DNA of 64,000 bases from Micropterus salmoides (taxonomy: Eukaryota; Chordata; Actinopteri; Centrarchiformes; Centrarchidae), in the NCBI RefSeq assembly GCF_014851395.1, contig NW_024041039.1, positions 2,056,360-2,120,359 on the forward strand. Reading direction: 5' to 3'. Of the stretch, positions 1 to 11,808 are shown piece by piece (the first letter of the stretch is position 1; every line of letters begins with the position of its first letter). Both the position numbers and the translations under genes were made by a program. A model generated the notes under the pieces. It saw only the letters and a list, made by a program, of their open reading frames with translations. It searched no databases and had not been told where the DNA came from.

Positions 1-2134
1 AGTTTGTGAGTTTAGGAGGAAAAGTAATACATCATCTGCATAAAGGCTTATCTTATGGTGTATATTTTCTGTTTGAATTCCTTTAATATTATTATTTTGT
101 CTGATCGCAGCTGCTAGTGGTTCTATAAAAATAGCAAATAGCGAGGGAGAGAGTGGGCAACCCTGCCTGGTACCCCTCTGGAGACTAAAGCATGGAGAAG
201 TATGATCATTTGTTTTGACAGAAGCTCTTGGGGAACTGTATAAGATTTTAATCCAATCTATGAAAGAGTTTCCAAATCCAAATTTATATAAAGTAGCGAA
301 TAGAAATTTCCAATTTACTCTGTCAAATGCTTTCTCTGCATCTAAAGAAACAACTATAGTTTCCAGGTTATGAATAGTGGCATAGTCTATTACGTTAAGT
401 AGCCTGCGTGTATTGTTGGTGGAGTGCCTACCCTTAATAAATCCTGTTTGGTCAGAGTGTATTATACCAGGAGTGACCTTCTCTAGCCTTCTTGCTAGGG
501 TTTTGCAGATGATTTTAAGATCTGCGTTAATAAGTGATATTGGGCGATAACTGGACGGGAGTGTGGGGTCTTTGTCTGGTTTAAGGAGCAGGCTGATATT
601 AGCAGAATTCATTGTTGGAGGCAACATGCAAGTACCCCTAATTTGCATAACCATCCTATAGAATGTGGGCGCAAGTATTTCCCAGAATTCCTTATAGAGT
701 TCAGCGGGAAAACCATCTGGCCCAGGGGCTTTATTATTCGGCATATGTAAGAGAGCTTCCTGGAGTTCAGCCATTGAAACAGGTGAATCCAGAGCCCTGA
801 TCTGTTCATCATCTAACCTTGGCAAATCTATATTGTTCAGAAATGCATCGATGTTAGAGCTAGATGGGTCAATTTGTGATGTATATAAGTTTTTATAATA
901 ATCTCTGAATGCATTGTTGATTTCTTCTGGGTTATAAGTCAGATTCCCAGCTGAGTCCTTTAAGGAAGAAATAGTTATTTTTTCTTTATTCAATTTCAAT
1001 TGGCTGGCTAAGAATCTGCCGGATCTATTGCCATGTTCAAAGTTCTCCAAGCGTAGTCTTTGCAACTGAAATTGGGTCTTTTTATTAATAATTTCATTTA
1101 ATTCAAGTTTTGATTTTCTCAGATCATTCAGCATGTGTTCCTGTGGGGAGGCAGCAAGGGTAGTTTCTAATGTTTTTATTTTTTGTTCTAGCTGTAATTC
1201 ACAAGATCTCTCTTTCTTTTTTTGTATGATGAATAGGAGATTATTTTACCTCTCATGACTGCTTTTGCTGCCTCCCAAAGAAGACATGGCGAGGTTCCTG
1301 GCAGGTCATTAGTTTCCATATATATTGCCCACTCCTTTTTGAAGTAATTTATAAAATCTAGGTCTTTAAGCAATGATGCGTTAAATCTCCAACTTCTAGT
1401 TGGCTGTGTGACCCTTTTTTTAGTAAGAGTGATAGAAACCGGTGCATGATCACTGATAGTGATAGGGTGAATCTGAGTGTTGGAAATGTCTGTCATAATT
1501 GAGCTGCTAACCAAAAAATAGTCAAGGCGAGAAAATGAGTGGTGGACTGGTGAAAAGAAGGTATATTCTCTAAGAGTGGGGTGGTGAGAACGCCAAACAT
1601 CACAAAGACCAAAATCGCTCATGTATTGTTTAAGGATGTCTGTTGATTTCCAAATACGGTGACCACCTGCCGTACTGAGCCTGTCAACTGCTGGATTACA
1701 TACCATGTTGAAGTCCCCTCCTAATATAAGAGCTGTGTCTGAGTGAGCAGAGAGTGAGTTGAAGAAAGCATGAAAAAAGGAGGGGTCGTCAACATTTGGG
1801 CCATAGATGTTAGCAATGCATAAAGGAGTATTTTGAATCGAAATGTTAACAATAATGAATCGACCCTCTGGATCAATAGTAGTGTATTATGATTGAAGTG
1901 TGTTTTTCTATTTATCATAATGGTGACACCCCTTTGTTTTGAGTTATAACAGGCTGAGTACGAGTGAGGAAACTGTGGTGAGGTTAGTTTATCTGCTGTC
2001 TTGGGTAAATGAGTCTCCTGTAGTAGGACAATGTCTGCTTGCAGATTATTTAGATGGTTAAAAATTTTTAATCTCTTTTCCCTTGAACCAACTCCGCGTA
2101 CATTCCAAGAGGTGATTATAAGTGAGGTCATCAT
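1..2134 (-). pseudogene. L1 ORF2: endonuclease plus reverse transcriptase, partial, frameshifted
   Basis: Reading starts at 2134 with MMTSLIITSWNVRGVG, the N-terminal strand of the APE-type endonuclease, followed by the metal-binding QETHL. The reading frame then shifts near 1870-1880, and the endonuclease continues in another frame from 1706 with ISDHAPVSI, the SDH catalytic motif. The RT palm is readable further on: a TRQGCPLSPSLFA-like segment near 150-190 and the catalytic YADD at 31-42. The gene nicks target DNA and primes reverse transcription of its own RNA. This copy is broken by at least one frameshift. The thumb and C-terminus lie outside the window. Confidence 0.85.
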
Positions 2135-2149
2135 TCAACTAAGGGATGT

Positions 2150-2292
2150 GGTGATGGCTAGTGTGTGCAGTGTGCGTGTTGTATCATTGTGTGTGTTGTA
2201 TGCGCCTGTATGTGTGTGTCTATGTGTTCATGTTGTATGCGCCTGCGTGTGTGTGCTAGCGGTGTGCCCGACTGTTTGTGAATTAAACAGTA
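2150..2292. repeat. GT/CA-rich imperfect tandem segment in the L1 ORF1-ORF2 spacer
   Basis: Alternating purine-pyrimidine sequence with two copies of a TTGTATGCGCCTG core followed by TGTGTGTG runs. It lies in the spacer between the two L1 ORFs. It codes for nothing convincing. Confidence 0.6.
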
Positions 2293-2549
2293 TGAAAATT
2301 GCGCAGCTGATCGATGTGTAAACGGCGGAGGAAGAGCAACATTAACAAAAGAAAGAAACAGTGAAACAAAAACAGGGGAAAATACACAAAACATTATCGG
2401 ACAGACTAGTCAGATAACCACAGTATAGGCTGTTGAGACGTGCACTGTATTTTATAACTATTAACTTGCCATATGTCACGGAGTAATTAACTGATAGGGG
2501 AAAAAATGATCGCATAGTGATACAGTTCACCTGTTGCTGGACTTGGTTC

Positions 2550-3290
2550 TTAGTAGAGCCAAGGAGTGGTGTCTCGGTCGCGGTACAGCTGGCCATCGAC
2601 GTAAAGTTTATCCACCGCGATGACAGCCCGTGATCCTTCTCCAATAAGCTTCTTTCTTATCGGGAACAGGACTCGGCGTCGGTCCAGGATCTCCCGGGGA
2701 AACTGGTCGTTAACGCTGAAGTTGGTCCCTCTCAGCTCCCTGCCGCGGCCTTTAACCAGTTCCTTCTGCTTGAAGTGTTCAAACTTCGCGACGATCTCCT
2801 GTCGCCGTCCTCCCAGGCGGTGCACCCGGTGGAAGCTGATGTTCTTTACGGTCTCGGCCGGGAGCTTCAGTTGATTTTGGATGAAGCTTTTAACGGTCTC
2901 CTCTGGGGTTTCATCCGCCTGCTCCGGGATACCCGAAATGACCAGATTATCCCGCATACTACGAGCCTGGAGATCGATGATTGCTTCTCTAATGTTTTTA
3001 TTGTCTGCCGAGAGCCGCGTCATTCCCTCCGTGAGGGATTTAACCGAACCTTTGAGGACCTTGTTTTCTGCCGCGAGCTCAACCACCTGTTTCTGGCTGA
3101 ACTCCAGGGATTCCCGCAGAGCCTGAAACTCTTTGTGAAGTACTTCCACAAGAGATAATCGGGCATCAAAGCTGGACAATTTCTTGTCTATTGAATCCAG
3201 AATCTCTGTAAAATCTGCACCTTGCGAGGAGACTGCTCCAGGTGATGCTCCAGGTGAGTCTTCAGTGCGGTTTCTTTTTGATTTCCCCAT
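2550..3290 (-). CDS. L1 ORF1 RNA-binding protein
   Basis: About 246 residues from the inner methionine (MGKSKRNRTEDSPG); an in-frame methionine 16 codons upstream (3338) is possible, but the basic MGKSK start is the usual one in fish L1s. A long coiled coil (about residues 30-125, heptad-rich in L, E and K) is followed by an RRM-like stretch with ARSMRDNLVISGIPE and a C-terminal domain with FHRVHRLG and RILF-type basic residues. L1 ORF1p trimerises through the coiled coil, binds its own RNA and acts as a chaperone in the ribonucleoprotein. The frame is open throughout. It is separated from ORF2 by about 415 bp. Confidence 0.8.
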   Translation of the reverse strand: MGKSKRNRTEDSPGASPGAVSSQGADFTEILDSIDKKLSSFDARLSLVEVLHKEFQALRESLEFSQKQVVELAAENKVLKGSVKSLTEGMTRLSADNKNIREAIIDLQARSMRDNLVISGIPEQADETPEETVKSFIQNQLKLPAETVKNISFHRVHRLGGRRQEIVAKFEHFKQKELVKGRGRELRGTNFSVNDQFPREILDRRRVLFPIRKKLIGEGSRAVIAVDKLYVDGQLYRDRDTTPWLY

Positions 3291-3599
3291 GACCACTCGA
3301 TGAAAACACTGGTCAATATAAACTTCAAGGTCCTCCAAACACTCGTCCTCGAGGTCCTCCAGTGCGATTTGACTGCTCTTATTTGTTAATTCGCTTAAAA
3401 TTGGCGGATTGTTTGTTTAATGAATTGTTTGTTTAGCTGCGCGCTGCCATGTTTGAATTGCACCAAGTCTCACGAGATTACACAAACGCTCACCGTGTCA
3501 TCTCCTCCCCAGTATGCAGTCCTCAAGAGTTTTTTTTATTTCTGATGTTGTGTTTCGCGGTGTTGAGGAATTATTAAAAAAACAAAACACCACTTAATT

Positions 3600-4425
3600 T
3601 TAAAATCTCAAACATGGTCCTATAGAGGATGTGTGCGCTCTACGACAGGTGAGGTGGAGACAAAGTTGCATTTGCTCCTTACATGGGATAAATATAGAAG
3701 AGACCAATATTTTGACGAATTCAATCAATTAATACCAGATTGCAAAGAGGATAACAATAAGAATAATCCTATTATTCTTATTGTTCTAACTCTGGGTGAT
3801 ATGGTGAATAAGCTAAAGTCACAAAAAGTCAGCGTGTTCCTTTAAATGGCTCCACATTCTAATAGTTTATTGCTGTTGAGGATGGATAATACTTAGAATC
3901 TTTTATTTAAGTAATTTAAGAAAAGTGAAAATTTTGAGTGTATTTCCAACATTTTATGATTTGAAGATTATTGAAATTTTTTAGTGAATTACTCACTAAT
4001 TTTAAGTTGAGGAATATCAATATTTATAAGATAACATTGAGATAATTTAAGGCAACAGTAAATATAATTTTTAATTTAAGTAAACTTAAAACTTTTAAAA
4101 ACATCACTTAAATATTTTTGTGTAATCTGTCACAAAATAATTTTTGAGTTCTGTGAACTTATTCGGGTTTACAGTGTAGGAAAACCTCGCCGCCAAGTAT
4201 GTGTCTCAGTGTCAGCGAGTTGCATGGCAGGTTACTTACTGTTTTTTTCCTGTTTGTAGTTTACGTTCTATCTTGTCATTTCTGTGGTTGTAATTTTGCT
4301 AAACTGAATGGTCCTGATTGCATTCATTCTTGTTGTGATTTTGCTGCAAACCACTTTGTCAACATTGTTTAACTGAAACATTCATGCCAATAAAGCACAC
4401 TGATTTGAATTGAATTGAATTAAAA
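3600..4425 (+). mobile_element. Decayed LINE 3' part: RT C-terminal fragment and (TTGAA)n tail
   Basis: A 70-codon frame at 3633-3845 contains ETKLHLLLTWDKYRRDQYF, which resembles the C-terminal end of fish LINE reverse transcriptases (a 'HxLLxCxKY..IR..YF' pattern). About 400 bp of AT-rich sequence follows and ends at 4385-4425 with CCAATAAAGCAC and a TTGAATTGAATT run, a frequent LINE tail in fishes. The link between the two parts is inferred from order and spacing. Clade not assigned. Confidence 0.45.
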
Positions 4426-4761
4426 GACAAAGTCACACTGAATCACTCTGCCTATAACTCCTACTCTAACACCTTTAATGCTTGACACTCTCTTGAGGCA
4501 AAAATTATTAGAAAACAGTTCAATGTGCGGCCTTACCGAAGCCTTGTTGAAGAATTTTTGAGCATCAGTTGCAGAAGTCAATACATAGAAAAAGGAAAAA
4601 CAAGTGGAGAGCCTCCAGTATTACATCTGCTTTTATACAGTGGAGCTGAGGGGAGTTTTCAGATGACATCATAGTAAGGGGTCAGTTACACGGTCAAACT
4701 AAAACTGAAATAAACCTTTTCATTGGTTTTACAGAGCAAGCATACTAAAGGTTCATTAAAA

Positions 4762-4840
4762 CTTTAAGATAAGATGTTCCTTTATTAACCCCCTGTAGGG
4801 GAAATTCAGTTTGGCACAGCAGCACAGAGGAATATACATA
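4762..4840 (-). mobile_element. SINE/LINE 3' tail fragment
   Basis: The reverse complement reads as the 'CCCCTACAGGGGGTTAATAAAGGAA' class of tail, i.e. a short hairpin followed by AATAAAGGAACATC. It matches the style of the SINE tail at 41090-41133. The rest of 4430-4900 has no recognisable feature. Confidence 0.4.
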
Positions 4841-4909
4841 TTATATTAGATAGATTATTATTATATGTCCTCCATTCAGGACTTTGATATTTGATATTTC
4901 CAGAGTCAG

Positions 4910-5270
4910 GAAACATCACTGCGGATCCATCTCACCCCGGACACAACCTGTTCCAGCTCCTCCCTCTGGCAGGCGCTACAGAGCACTGTACGCCAAAACC
5001 AACAGACTCAGGGACAGTTCCTTCCCACAAGCCATCACTCTGATGAACAGCTGACTCTGACTCACAGTGTCAGGAATCAATTCTTGTGCAATAACCCAGT
5101 AACTCTAATCAGTCTCTAATCAGCCACCTGTTTACTGGTTACCACTTATTATTTATTCACTATTCTCTATTTCAGTGCTGCTCATACTGCTCACATTGTC
5201 ATATTTTATATACTGTATACCAAATCCACCTACCTCAAGTCATTACTCCTGCACTACAGTAAGAATGGTT
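4910..5270 (+). mobile_element. Rex1-like LINE, C-terminal end and 3' UTR fragment
   Basis: After a one-base frameshift near 4955 the frame reads PSGRRYRALYAKTNRLRDS, then SFPQAITLMNS and TGA at 5052-5054. This SGRR...R...SFFPxAIxLxN block is the shared C-terminus of Rex1/CR1-related LINEs; an ADPSHPGHNLF segment precedes it at 4928. A 3' UTR of about 200 bp follows. The rest of the element is missing, as expected of 5' truncation. Confidence 0.65.
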
Positions 5271-5454
5271 CATTGGTGACTACCCTAATTAGCACCACAG
5301 TTTAATGTGTACAGCTCAATTATTTGTCAATATTTTTCAAAAGATGCAGGAGAGACAGGGACCAAAAGAGGAAGAGGGCCCACAGAGACTGCATCCCTTT
5401 TTGGAGACAGGGACGATCCAGATCTTCAGCACCACCTTCAACCTCAGTGAGAGG

Positions 5455-5895
5455 TCGAAAATAATTATAATTATAATAATAAAAGAACCCTTTATTTATA
5501 GAGCAGTTTACAACCACGTTACAAAGTGCAAAGACAATAAAACACAAAACACACAACAAGATACACGATAAAAGCAAGAAAATACATCAGAAATTAAAAT
5601 ACAGTTAAAAGATAAAAACTAAATCAACTAAAATCAGGAAAGGCTCTCCTAAAAGTCTGTTTTAAGAAAGAGCCGCCCTGATTTCCTCAAGCTGTTCCAG
5701 AGCCTTGGGGCCCCGACAGCAAACTGTCCCCTTTAGTTTTCGGTGGAGACTCTGGAACAGACAACAGACCTCTGCGAGGATCTGAAGGTCCGTGCTGGTG
5801 CGGACGGGACTAAAAGGTCAGAGATAGAACAGGGAGAGAGGCCATGAAGACCTTTCAAAGGAATCGCTAACATTTTAAAGTCTCTTCTCTTCTTC
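5455..5895 (-). mobile_element. L2-type LINE 3' end, 5'-truncated
   Basis: Starts at its 3' end with a TAATTATAAT run and TTTATTTATAGAGCAG, then the reverse complement of the RT C-terminus (a '..GDRAFAVRAPRLWNSL' block, here broken) at 5640-5780. It is the same subfamily as the copy at 51362-52176, which aligns with it over its whole length by eye. Sequence 5896-6285 has no supported feature. Confidence 0.65.
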
Positions 5896-6320
5896 TCCTA
5901 GGGAACCCGCGGTGTGGATCAGCCTGTGGTTTCAATTTTTTACTTTAATTTTCAGTGTGATTTTGAATCCAGCCCTCAATCAGTTGGTGATTTGGGTTTC
6001 CACTGTTCTCAATGAATTGTACTGTAAAGAGTTTGAACTTTGAACTATTGTGCTCCCTTCATTTTTCTGAGCAGTACAAAGAAAGCAAACTAAAGCATAT
6101 TTCTTATGAGAAAGCGAAACTTTAAGCAATGTTAAAATATCTTCTTCCTCAAAAGCAGGGTGTGAAGTACCTGCAGGTCATCCAGAAACAGGAACTCCAA
6201 CTGTTTTAACAAGATTAATCTTCCTTAAATCTCAAACAGCCACAGAGACAGATTACTGACATTTACAAATGTTAATTTTCAATGTGCAGTGTTGGCTAAG
6301 TTACTGCAAAAATATAGTGA

Positions 6321-6336
6321 CCCCCCCCCCCCCCCC
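6321..6336 (+). repeat. Poly-C run (16 C)
   Basis: Sixteen consecutive C follow a CAGTGTTGGCTAAGTTACT segment (6286-6304) that resembles a hAT transposon end. Run length may be unreliable in an assembly. Confidence 0.9.
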
Positions 6337-6611
6337 AACTCCGTCAATGCACTGCCCTTCTACACAAGTAAACTACAAGATTTCATCCAGCCTAACAGGT
6401 TCTAATGGACCCTTTTAACTTTTTGAATAATGCGTTTTAAATTATTAATTATTTTAGGCAGGCGGCACATTTCCAGCGCATAATAATTTACAAATTAAGC
6501 ACTGCATCCAACCTTTGAAAAAAAACACACATCCAAGTCAATGCCATTTCAGTGATCAATAAAACTGGAAGCCAAACTAATCAGCAGGCAAAAGTTTGCA
6601 GTTCAGTTGTT

Positions 6612-6725
6612 TATGAGCGGTGTTGGGAGTAACGCGTTACAAAAGTAACGCATTTACAGTAATGTATTGTTTTTTGCTGTAACGCATTACTAAAAATAAT
6701 CGGTAATATTATACCCGTTACAATC
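6612..6725. mobile_element. hAT-like non-autonomous element end
   Basis: GTGTTGGGAGTAACGCGTTAC followed by repeated AACGC(A/G)TTAC motifs is a common end of non-autonomous hAT elements in fishes. The opposite end and target duplication were not located. Confidence 0.4.
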
Positions 6726-6994
6726 TTCACAAAAAAAATTCACAAACACCGAGAAACATTATGGTGGTCAGAAAAACTAATCCATGAGTAAAAGAGTAAC
6801 GTTATTTCCTGTTGCGGGAATCCAATGGTGGAGATTGTACGCAGGGTGCAAACTACGGGGGAGCTCGGCTCCTCTTAACAAGACGCTAGCTCCCCTGATG
6901 GATCATGGGTAAATAGATTTATAACCTACGCAGCATCTTACTATCAGAATAATGCACCCTTTAAAATAACAGTGAGGATTAGTTAATTTCCATG

Positions 6995-7140
6995 CTGACA
7001 GCGCAGTGGTGTAGGAGACAGATGTGTCCCTGAGCGAGACACTTAACCCCTAGTTGCTCCAGAGCCGTGCGACCACTGACATATAGAGCAATTGTAAGTT
7101 GCTTTGGAAAAAAGTGTCAGCTAAATGACTTATTATTAAA
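6995..7140 (+). mobile_element. SINE 3' part (tRNA-derived SINE body and tail)
   Basis: The segment TGTCCCTGAGCGAGACACTTAAC ... TTGCTCCAGAG ... AATTGTAAGTTGCTTTGG ... GTCAGCTAAATGA parallels the body and tail of the complete SINE at 49288-49479. The tRNA-like head is missing here. Confidence 0.6.
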
Positions 7141-7304
7141 ATGATTAATTATACTTGGGCACATTTTACAAACTGTAAGTTAACTCAATAACTCAAACCA
7201 CAGCAGCAAAACAATTCAGACCTGCTCCAAACAGTAACAACATGCCAAAAAAACATGTCCTGTAAATCAGGGGTTTTCAAAGCCTGAGACTGTAGGCCTC
7301 CCCT

Positions 7305-7402
7305 CAGACAAAGCTTTGGTTGTTGTAACTTATAATTGCTAAAGTAAATGGTCGTGAATTGCATTGCCAGTAAAGCACATTGAATTGAACTGAATTGAGA
7401 AA
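7305..7402 (+). mobile_element. LINE 3' tail, second copy
   Basis: GCCAGTAAAGCACATTGAATTGAACTGAATTGA ends this fragment, the same tail type as at 4385-4425. Only about 100 bp is retained. The following 7403-7974 holds no supported gene; short ORFs there lack family signatures. Confidence 0.5.
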
Positions 7403-7974
7403 GAGAGGTTTGGTACGTGATGTTAATATCATACAAAACTTTCACTTTCTGTTTTGTCCTTTATCTTTTGGTTGCTGTTACAGTTAATACAAGAAAAAAC
7501 ATACTAATCAGATTAAAAACTTTATCACCACTGATTAGCCGTTAGTCATCTATTAATAACTAATAAATGTCTGCATTGTCTCTAAACGTGTTTTTGTATT
7601 GTCTTACATTGACCCCACACTCCTTCTGAGTGAAGTGAAGTTGGACTTTGTGTATGTGTTGATCAATGTGTGTCTCCTCACCACCAGCATATGACAGAAA
7701 ACAACAGGCGACACACATCACTGTGACAGGTACAGCGAAGGCCTCGCGTCCCAAAGAAGCGAACAGATAATTAATAGTCATGTCATGAAAAGAGCCGTCT
7801 CGCGAGACTCATGTAATTGACATTTTTCACATGCTATCAATCCACACATTCATTTTCTCACGCAGTGAAATACAAATATATAACTGATTGTAGTAACAAT
7901 TACTTCTGAATAAAAAAATGGTTGTTCTGTTGTAAACATGCTAATTTTATTGTTTTCCCTCACTTGTTAAAATG

Positions 7975-8485
7975 CTGGTCATATAATTAGAATATCATCA
8001 AAAAGTTGATTTATTTCAATAATTCCATTCAAAAAGTGAAACCTGTATAATGTATAAATTCATTCCACACAGACTGATATATTTCAAATGTTTATTTCAT
8101 TTAATTGTGATGATTAAAACTGACAACTAATGCAAATCCGAAATTCAGTATCTCAGAAAATTAGAATATTACTTAAGACCAATACAAAAAAAGGATTTTT
8201 AGAAATGTTGGCCAACTGAAAAGTATGAACATGAAAAGTATGAGCATGTACAGCACTCAGTACTTAGTTGGGGCCCTTTTGCCTGAATTACTGCAGCAAT
8301 GCGGCGTGGCATGGAGTCCATCAGTCTGTGGCACTGCTCAGGTGTTATGAGAGCCCAGGTTGCTCTGATAGTGGCCTTCAGCTCTTCTGCATTGTTGGGT
8401 CTGGCGTATCACATCTTCCTCTTCACAATACCCCATAGATTTTCTATAGGGTTAAGGTCAGGCCAGTTTGCCAGAGTGTCCAAAT
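7975..8485 (-). mobile_element. Tc1-like transposon remnant, transposase C-terminus plus one end
   Basis: On the minus strand, 8480 to 8270 reads as the C-terminal part of a Tc1 transposase (…DLNPIENLWG-like block with a damaged frame, then a PRRIAAV segment), followed by an AT-rich end with AATATCATCAAAAAGTTG and paired AATTCCATTCAAAAAGTGAAAC. The N-terminal half and the other terminal repeat are gone. It sits immediately beside gene fragment A and may have removed its coding exon. Confidence 0.65.
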
Positions 8486-8898
8486 GACTTGAAAGGCGCC
8501 ATACAAATACAGACCAATTACCATTTATGTAAACACAGGTTATAATATGGACTCTAATTATAGTTATTATAATTTATAATTTCTTTGGTTATTATTTACC
8601 GCTCACCCATATGGCTTGAACGGAAGTGGGGAAGTGACGTTTTTTGGCCGGTGACGGAGCTTGTTGACAGGTGAAGCAGTCGGCGTTTAGTTGGCTCTGC
8701 TAAGCAATATTTTCCAGACAACTCTCAACAAAGGAATATAAACCTTTAGCTGTGGAATATATTTGGGGAACCCCACTGTACTGCAAGAAAACCCTTCATC
8801 TAAATGGACGGTGGTGAGTTTGTATGCGTTACAAGTTTAACAAATCAGCTGATCATACCTTCAGATCCAAACGTCAGGATGATGTGAGAGCAGAAAGC

Positions 8899-8990
8899 CA
8901 GTCAGCAGCAGGTGGCAGTGTTACAGAAGGTCGGTCAGTCAGTCAGCAGCAGGTGGCAGTGTTACAGAAGGTCGGTCAGTCAGTCAGCGC
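8899..8990. repeat. VNTR, 2 units (family A copy)
   Basis: Two units of GTCAGCAGCAGGTGGCAGTG followed by TTACAGAAGGTCGGTCA. The same unit occurs twice in the intron of member B and 14 times beside member C. Relative to gene A the orientation is the same as in gene B. Confidence 0.9.
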
Positions 8991-9870
8991 TCTGATGGGA
9001 GAGTTTTCACAGCGGCCGGAGACGTGACAGAGCTCCACAGAGTCCAAACTGCAGAAACACTGAAGAAGAAGAAAAACAGGTAGTTATTGACTGTGTGAGG
9101 GAGAACAGTCTTCTAGCATCAGTCCACTAGATGGCCTCATGGAGCTCTGCTTCATGGAGATCTAAACTGAATGGCACTTTGTGAGGCAGCCATGTTTCAT
9201 CTGGACGTTTGGATGATTCAAGATAAGAAACCAGATAAGCTTCAGACATCAGTGGGAGGTGTGGTTGTAGTTACACTGTGAAGAGGGCAGTGAAGGGTCA
9301 TCAGTTTAACTATACACCTCCTCTCTGCTCCTCTTTCACCTCTCCTCAAACCAGCAGCTGACAGAAAACAGACCTGAAACTTTCCTGAGTTCCACAACTG
9401 ACGGTTTGTCAGCTGACAACAAGTTAACAAACCTTTTCCTGAAGTAAAAAGAACGGCTTGGTTTGTTGCCACAACTTTAGTTTTGTTGTTAGTTTTGTTT
9501 TTACAGTGAAGGCGACTCAAAGCACACAAGGAATCATGCATTCAAACTGGCTTCTCTCCAGCTCCCCTTTTACATAGAAAAGTCTGATGGGAAAACTCCA
9601 AGATCAAAAATGCTACAGTCAACTTTTGTTTTGTTATTTCTCTTCTGAGTGTGAGGCCTTCTGCTTGTTGCTGTTAATAAAGAGCTTATTCAAAAGATTC
9701 ATCATGACTGAACCACAGCTCACCACCAAATTAAGATCCTCTTTATTAGGAGGCCCCAGACAGTTCAACAACCTCACATTGATTTAAAACCATTTCCTTC
9801 GTCACTCTGTTGTTAAAATCAAATGTTCATCTGATATGAAAGTTTTTCAAACGTGTAAGAAACACATCAG

Positions 9871-9880
9871 ACTCACTCAC
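9871..9880 (-). promoter_or_regulatory. Splice donor of exon 1, member A
   Basis: GATTACCATG|GTGAGTGAGT on the minus strand, at the place corresponding to the donors at 35324 (B) and 43401 (C). From 9940 to 10960 I see no gene or recognisable repeat. Confidence 0.45.
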
Positions 9881-10964
9881 CATGGTAATCTGAATGTCTT
9901 CAGGTCAGCAGCTCGCTGGTGTCTGTCTGTAAAAACAGACCAAACCTTATCTATAATAACCTGTTTATAATGTCAATATAAGTAAATTAATGTATGAGCC
10001 TTTCCAGCACAGGGGTTGGAGAAAGTCCGAGCCGTCCGAGCTGCTCTTGATCACCAACTCAGCCCCTGTTGTGATCCAACTTTTATTTAAAACCAACAAG
10101 TGTCTACAGACCAGTTGGAATGTAAAAGACAGAACAAACAAGCCCATCAGAACAAACAATGTACACATCAGGAGGACAGCTTACACAAGACCAGATAGCA
10201 TCCCAGACATTTTGAGGACACAACATAATTTGAGGTCCATACGGTAACCTTAACGAAAGGTTTGAACAGCTTTGATTGTTTCCACTGTCACTTTTTTTGT
10301 GTTAGAACATTCTCAAGTTAGCTGCACCTAAATATGGAGTGCACACGTATTTGAGCCTTTATGGTAAATGCACTGAAACGCTAAGCTGACAGTCAGGGTT
10401 ATTTATGTTATTATGTTTATTCTGTCTCACTTTACAAAGACAAGTGTTACAGTCTGAGCTCTTTTTTAATTGTACACCATACAAACACCACACACAATAT
10501 CATTTATCAAATTGCGCCAGACTTGGTGAACTTAGCGCCATGGTACACATTTAATAACGTGAGGATTTCAAAATAAGGTGTCAACACAACGTAATAAGAT
10601 AAATTTGATGATATTCACAGGAAGTATAAAACATATTACATGTGTCCATTAAAAGTAAAAAAAACACTAAAATGTTAGGGAAATGACTTTATTCTATGAT
10701 TTTGGGTTGCTGGACTTTTTGCTGTGTCATCACCTTTTATATATTTACACTGTGTTTATGATCAATTTTTTACTAGAACACATGATGGTTTACAAGAGGG
10801 CAAAGTTGTTCACCAATATAGTTTCTTAATTCTGCTTTCAAAGTGCACCAGATTAATGACTTAACTTTAAAATGTACAAAATCTTCTGGTGCTTGCCTAT
10901 GGACCTCCAAGAGGGTCTGACATTCTCATTATGGGCTGAGCCCCCCTAAATGTGATCCTAGAGT

Positions 10965-11095
10965 CGCCACATGTCACGATAAATAAGATTACAAAGAGAA
11001 CTCTCTAGACCTGCTCTATATGAAAAGTACAACGAGATAACGTTTGTTGTGAATTGGCGCGATATCATTTATGTATATAACATTTGTTTTTGTGA
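10965..11095 (+). mobile_element. L2-type LINE 3' terminal fragment
   Basis: TCTAGACCTGCTCTATATGAAAAG, then GAGATAACGTTTGTTGTGAATTGGCGC and an ATTTATGTATATAA end. This is the reverse complement of the terminus at 57190-57290 of the long L2 copy, so it lies in plus orientation and keeps only about 130 bp. Confidence 0.65.
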
Positions 11096-11150
11096 GTAGC
11101 ATAAAGGGAACTACAACTTCCACATCGTTACACCACCCTGTAAAAGATCA

Positions 11151-11564
11151 TGTGGTGTCCGAACAATAATGCTGAGATGATGTGTTGAGAAGAAATCCGC
11201 TTGACACTGTTCTTGATCATAAAAGGTTATTACATCAAGGAGTTCAGCATCAATTACAAGCTCTGCAGCAGCTTGGAGAGTGACCCAGCCCGATGGCCAC
11301 TCTGTCTCTCTGTACATCAAACACAGCTTATATAGGACATGTTTAGGTATCTGCTAAATACCATAGCAGGGTTTGAGTCTGCAAACTAAGGCTCCAATCC
11401 ATATAAGAGCAAAGTTCTATAGAATAAGTGTAAACATCTTGTTGGACACCAGATAAGGATCTGAGTTTCCACATAACCACTGACCTCTGCTCTCCCCTTA
11501 AAGGTCACAAATCCTCTATCCAGCTAACTGTTCTGCGTTAAATGCACATATGTTATACACCACA
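11151..11564 (-). mobile_element. Solo LTR 1 with 4-bp target duplication ATCA
   Basis: On the minus strand the 414-bp unit begins TGTGGTGTATAAC and ends GGACACCACA, i.e. TG...CA with inverted tips. It is flanked by ATCA at 11147-11150 and 11565-11568. A TATATAAG box (about 11330) and an AATAA(C/T) polyadenylation-like site precede the last ~100 bp. A second copy at 46691-47124 has the same structure. No internal retroelement sequence adjoins it, so it is a recombination product of a full element. The 4-bp duplication fits Gypsy or ERV1-type integrases; the family is not determined. Confidence 0.85.
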
Positions 11565-11808
11565 ATCAATAAATCGACCTTGTACCCAGCCAGTTTCACA
11601 GAAATCAGTTTCATGAGCAGTGGAGAAAATGCCATCATTTCCTCCTGGTAAGCGTATATCATTAACTCTACAGGTTGTTACAGGTAAGTATATCATTAAC
11701 TACAGACCAAGATAAGCTAACACGGGATTGTATAATGAATCATATCACATTATTAATCACTTTTAAAATTAAAAATTATACACAATCGATGGCTGGATAA
11801 ATAATAAG

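Larger units (their letters stand above)
1..3480 (-). mobile_element. L1-type LINE, 5' two thirds, running off the window edge
   Basis: The minus strand carries, in order, an ORF1 (3290 to 2550), a spacer, and an ORF2 that begins with an AP-endonuclease and continues into reverse transcriptase up to base 1. This order and the ORF1 coiled-coil protein are those of L1/Tx1-group LINEs. The 5' boundary is approximate; the text after about 3480 has no L1 signal. The 3' part lies beyond the left edge, so presence of a tail cannot be judged. Confidence 0.85.
8820..9930 (-). pseudogene. Member A of the cysteine-rich gene family: exon 1 and part of intron 1 only
   Basis: The minus strand from 9930 shows CAGCGAGCTGCTGACCTGA (exon 1 core of members B and C), ending in a GTGAGTGAGT donor at 9880-9871. 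The following 1 kb matches the first intron of C (the CTCTTACTTAGGGGCCCC-like and CACTAGATGGCCTCATGGAG segments, also at 42980-43320) and then that of B (a TTCTTCTTCTTCAG tract, the TGTTTCTGCAGTTTGG block, and the VNTR). No TATA box comparable to B and C is seen, and no coding exon is found; the sequence below 8600 is a Tc1 remnant. It is therefore a 5' fragment, or a gene whose coding exon has been lost. Confidence 0.65.
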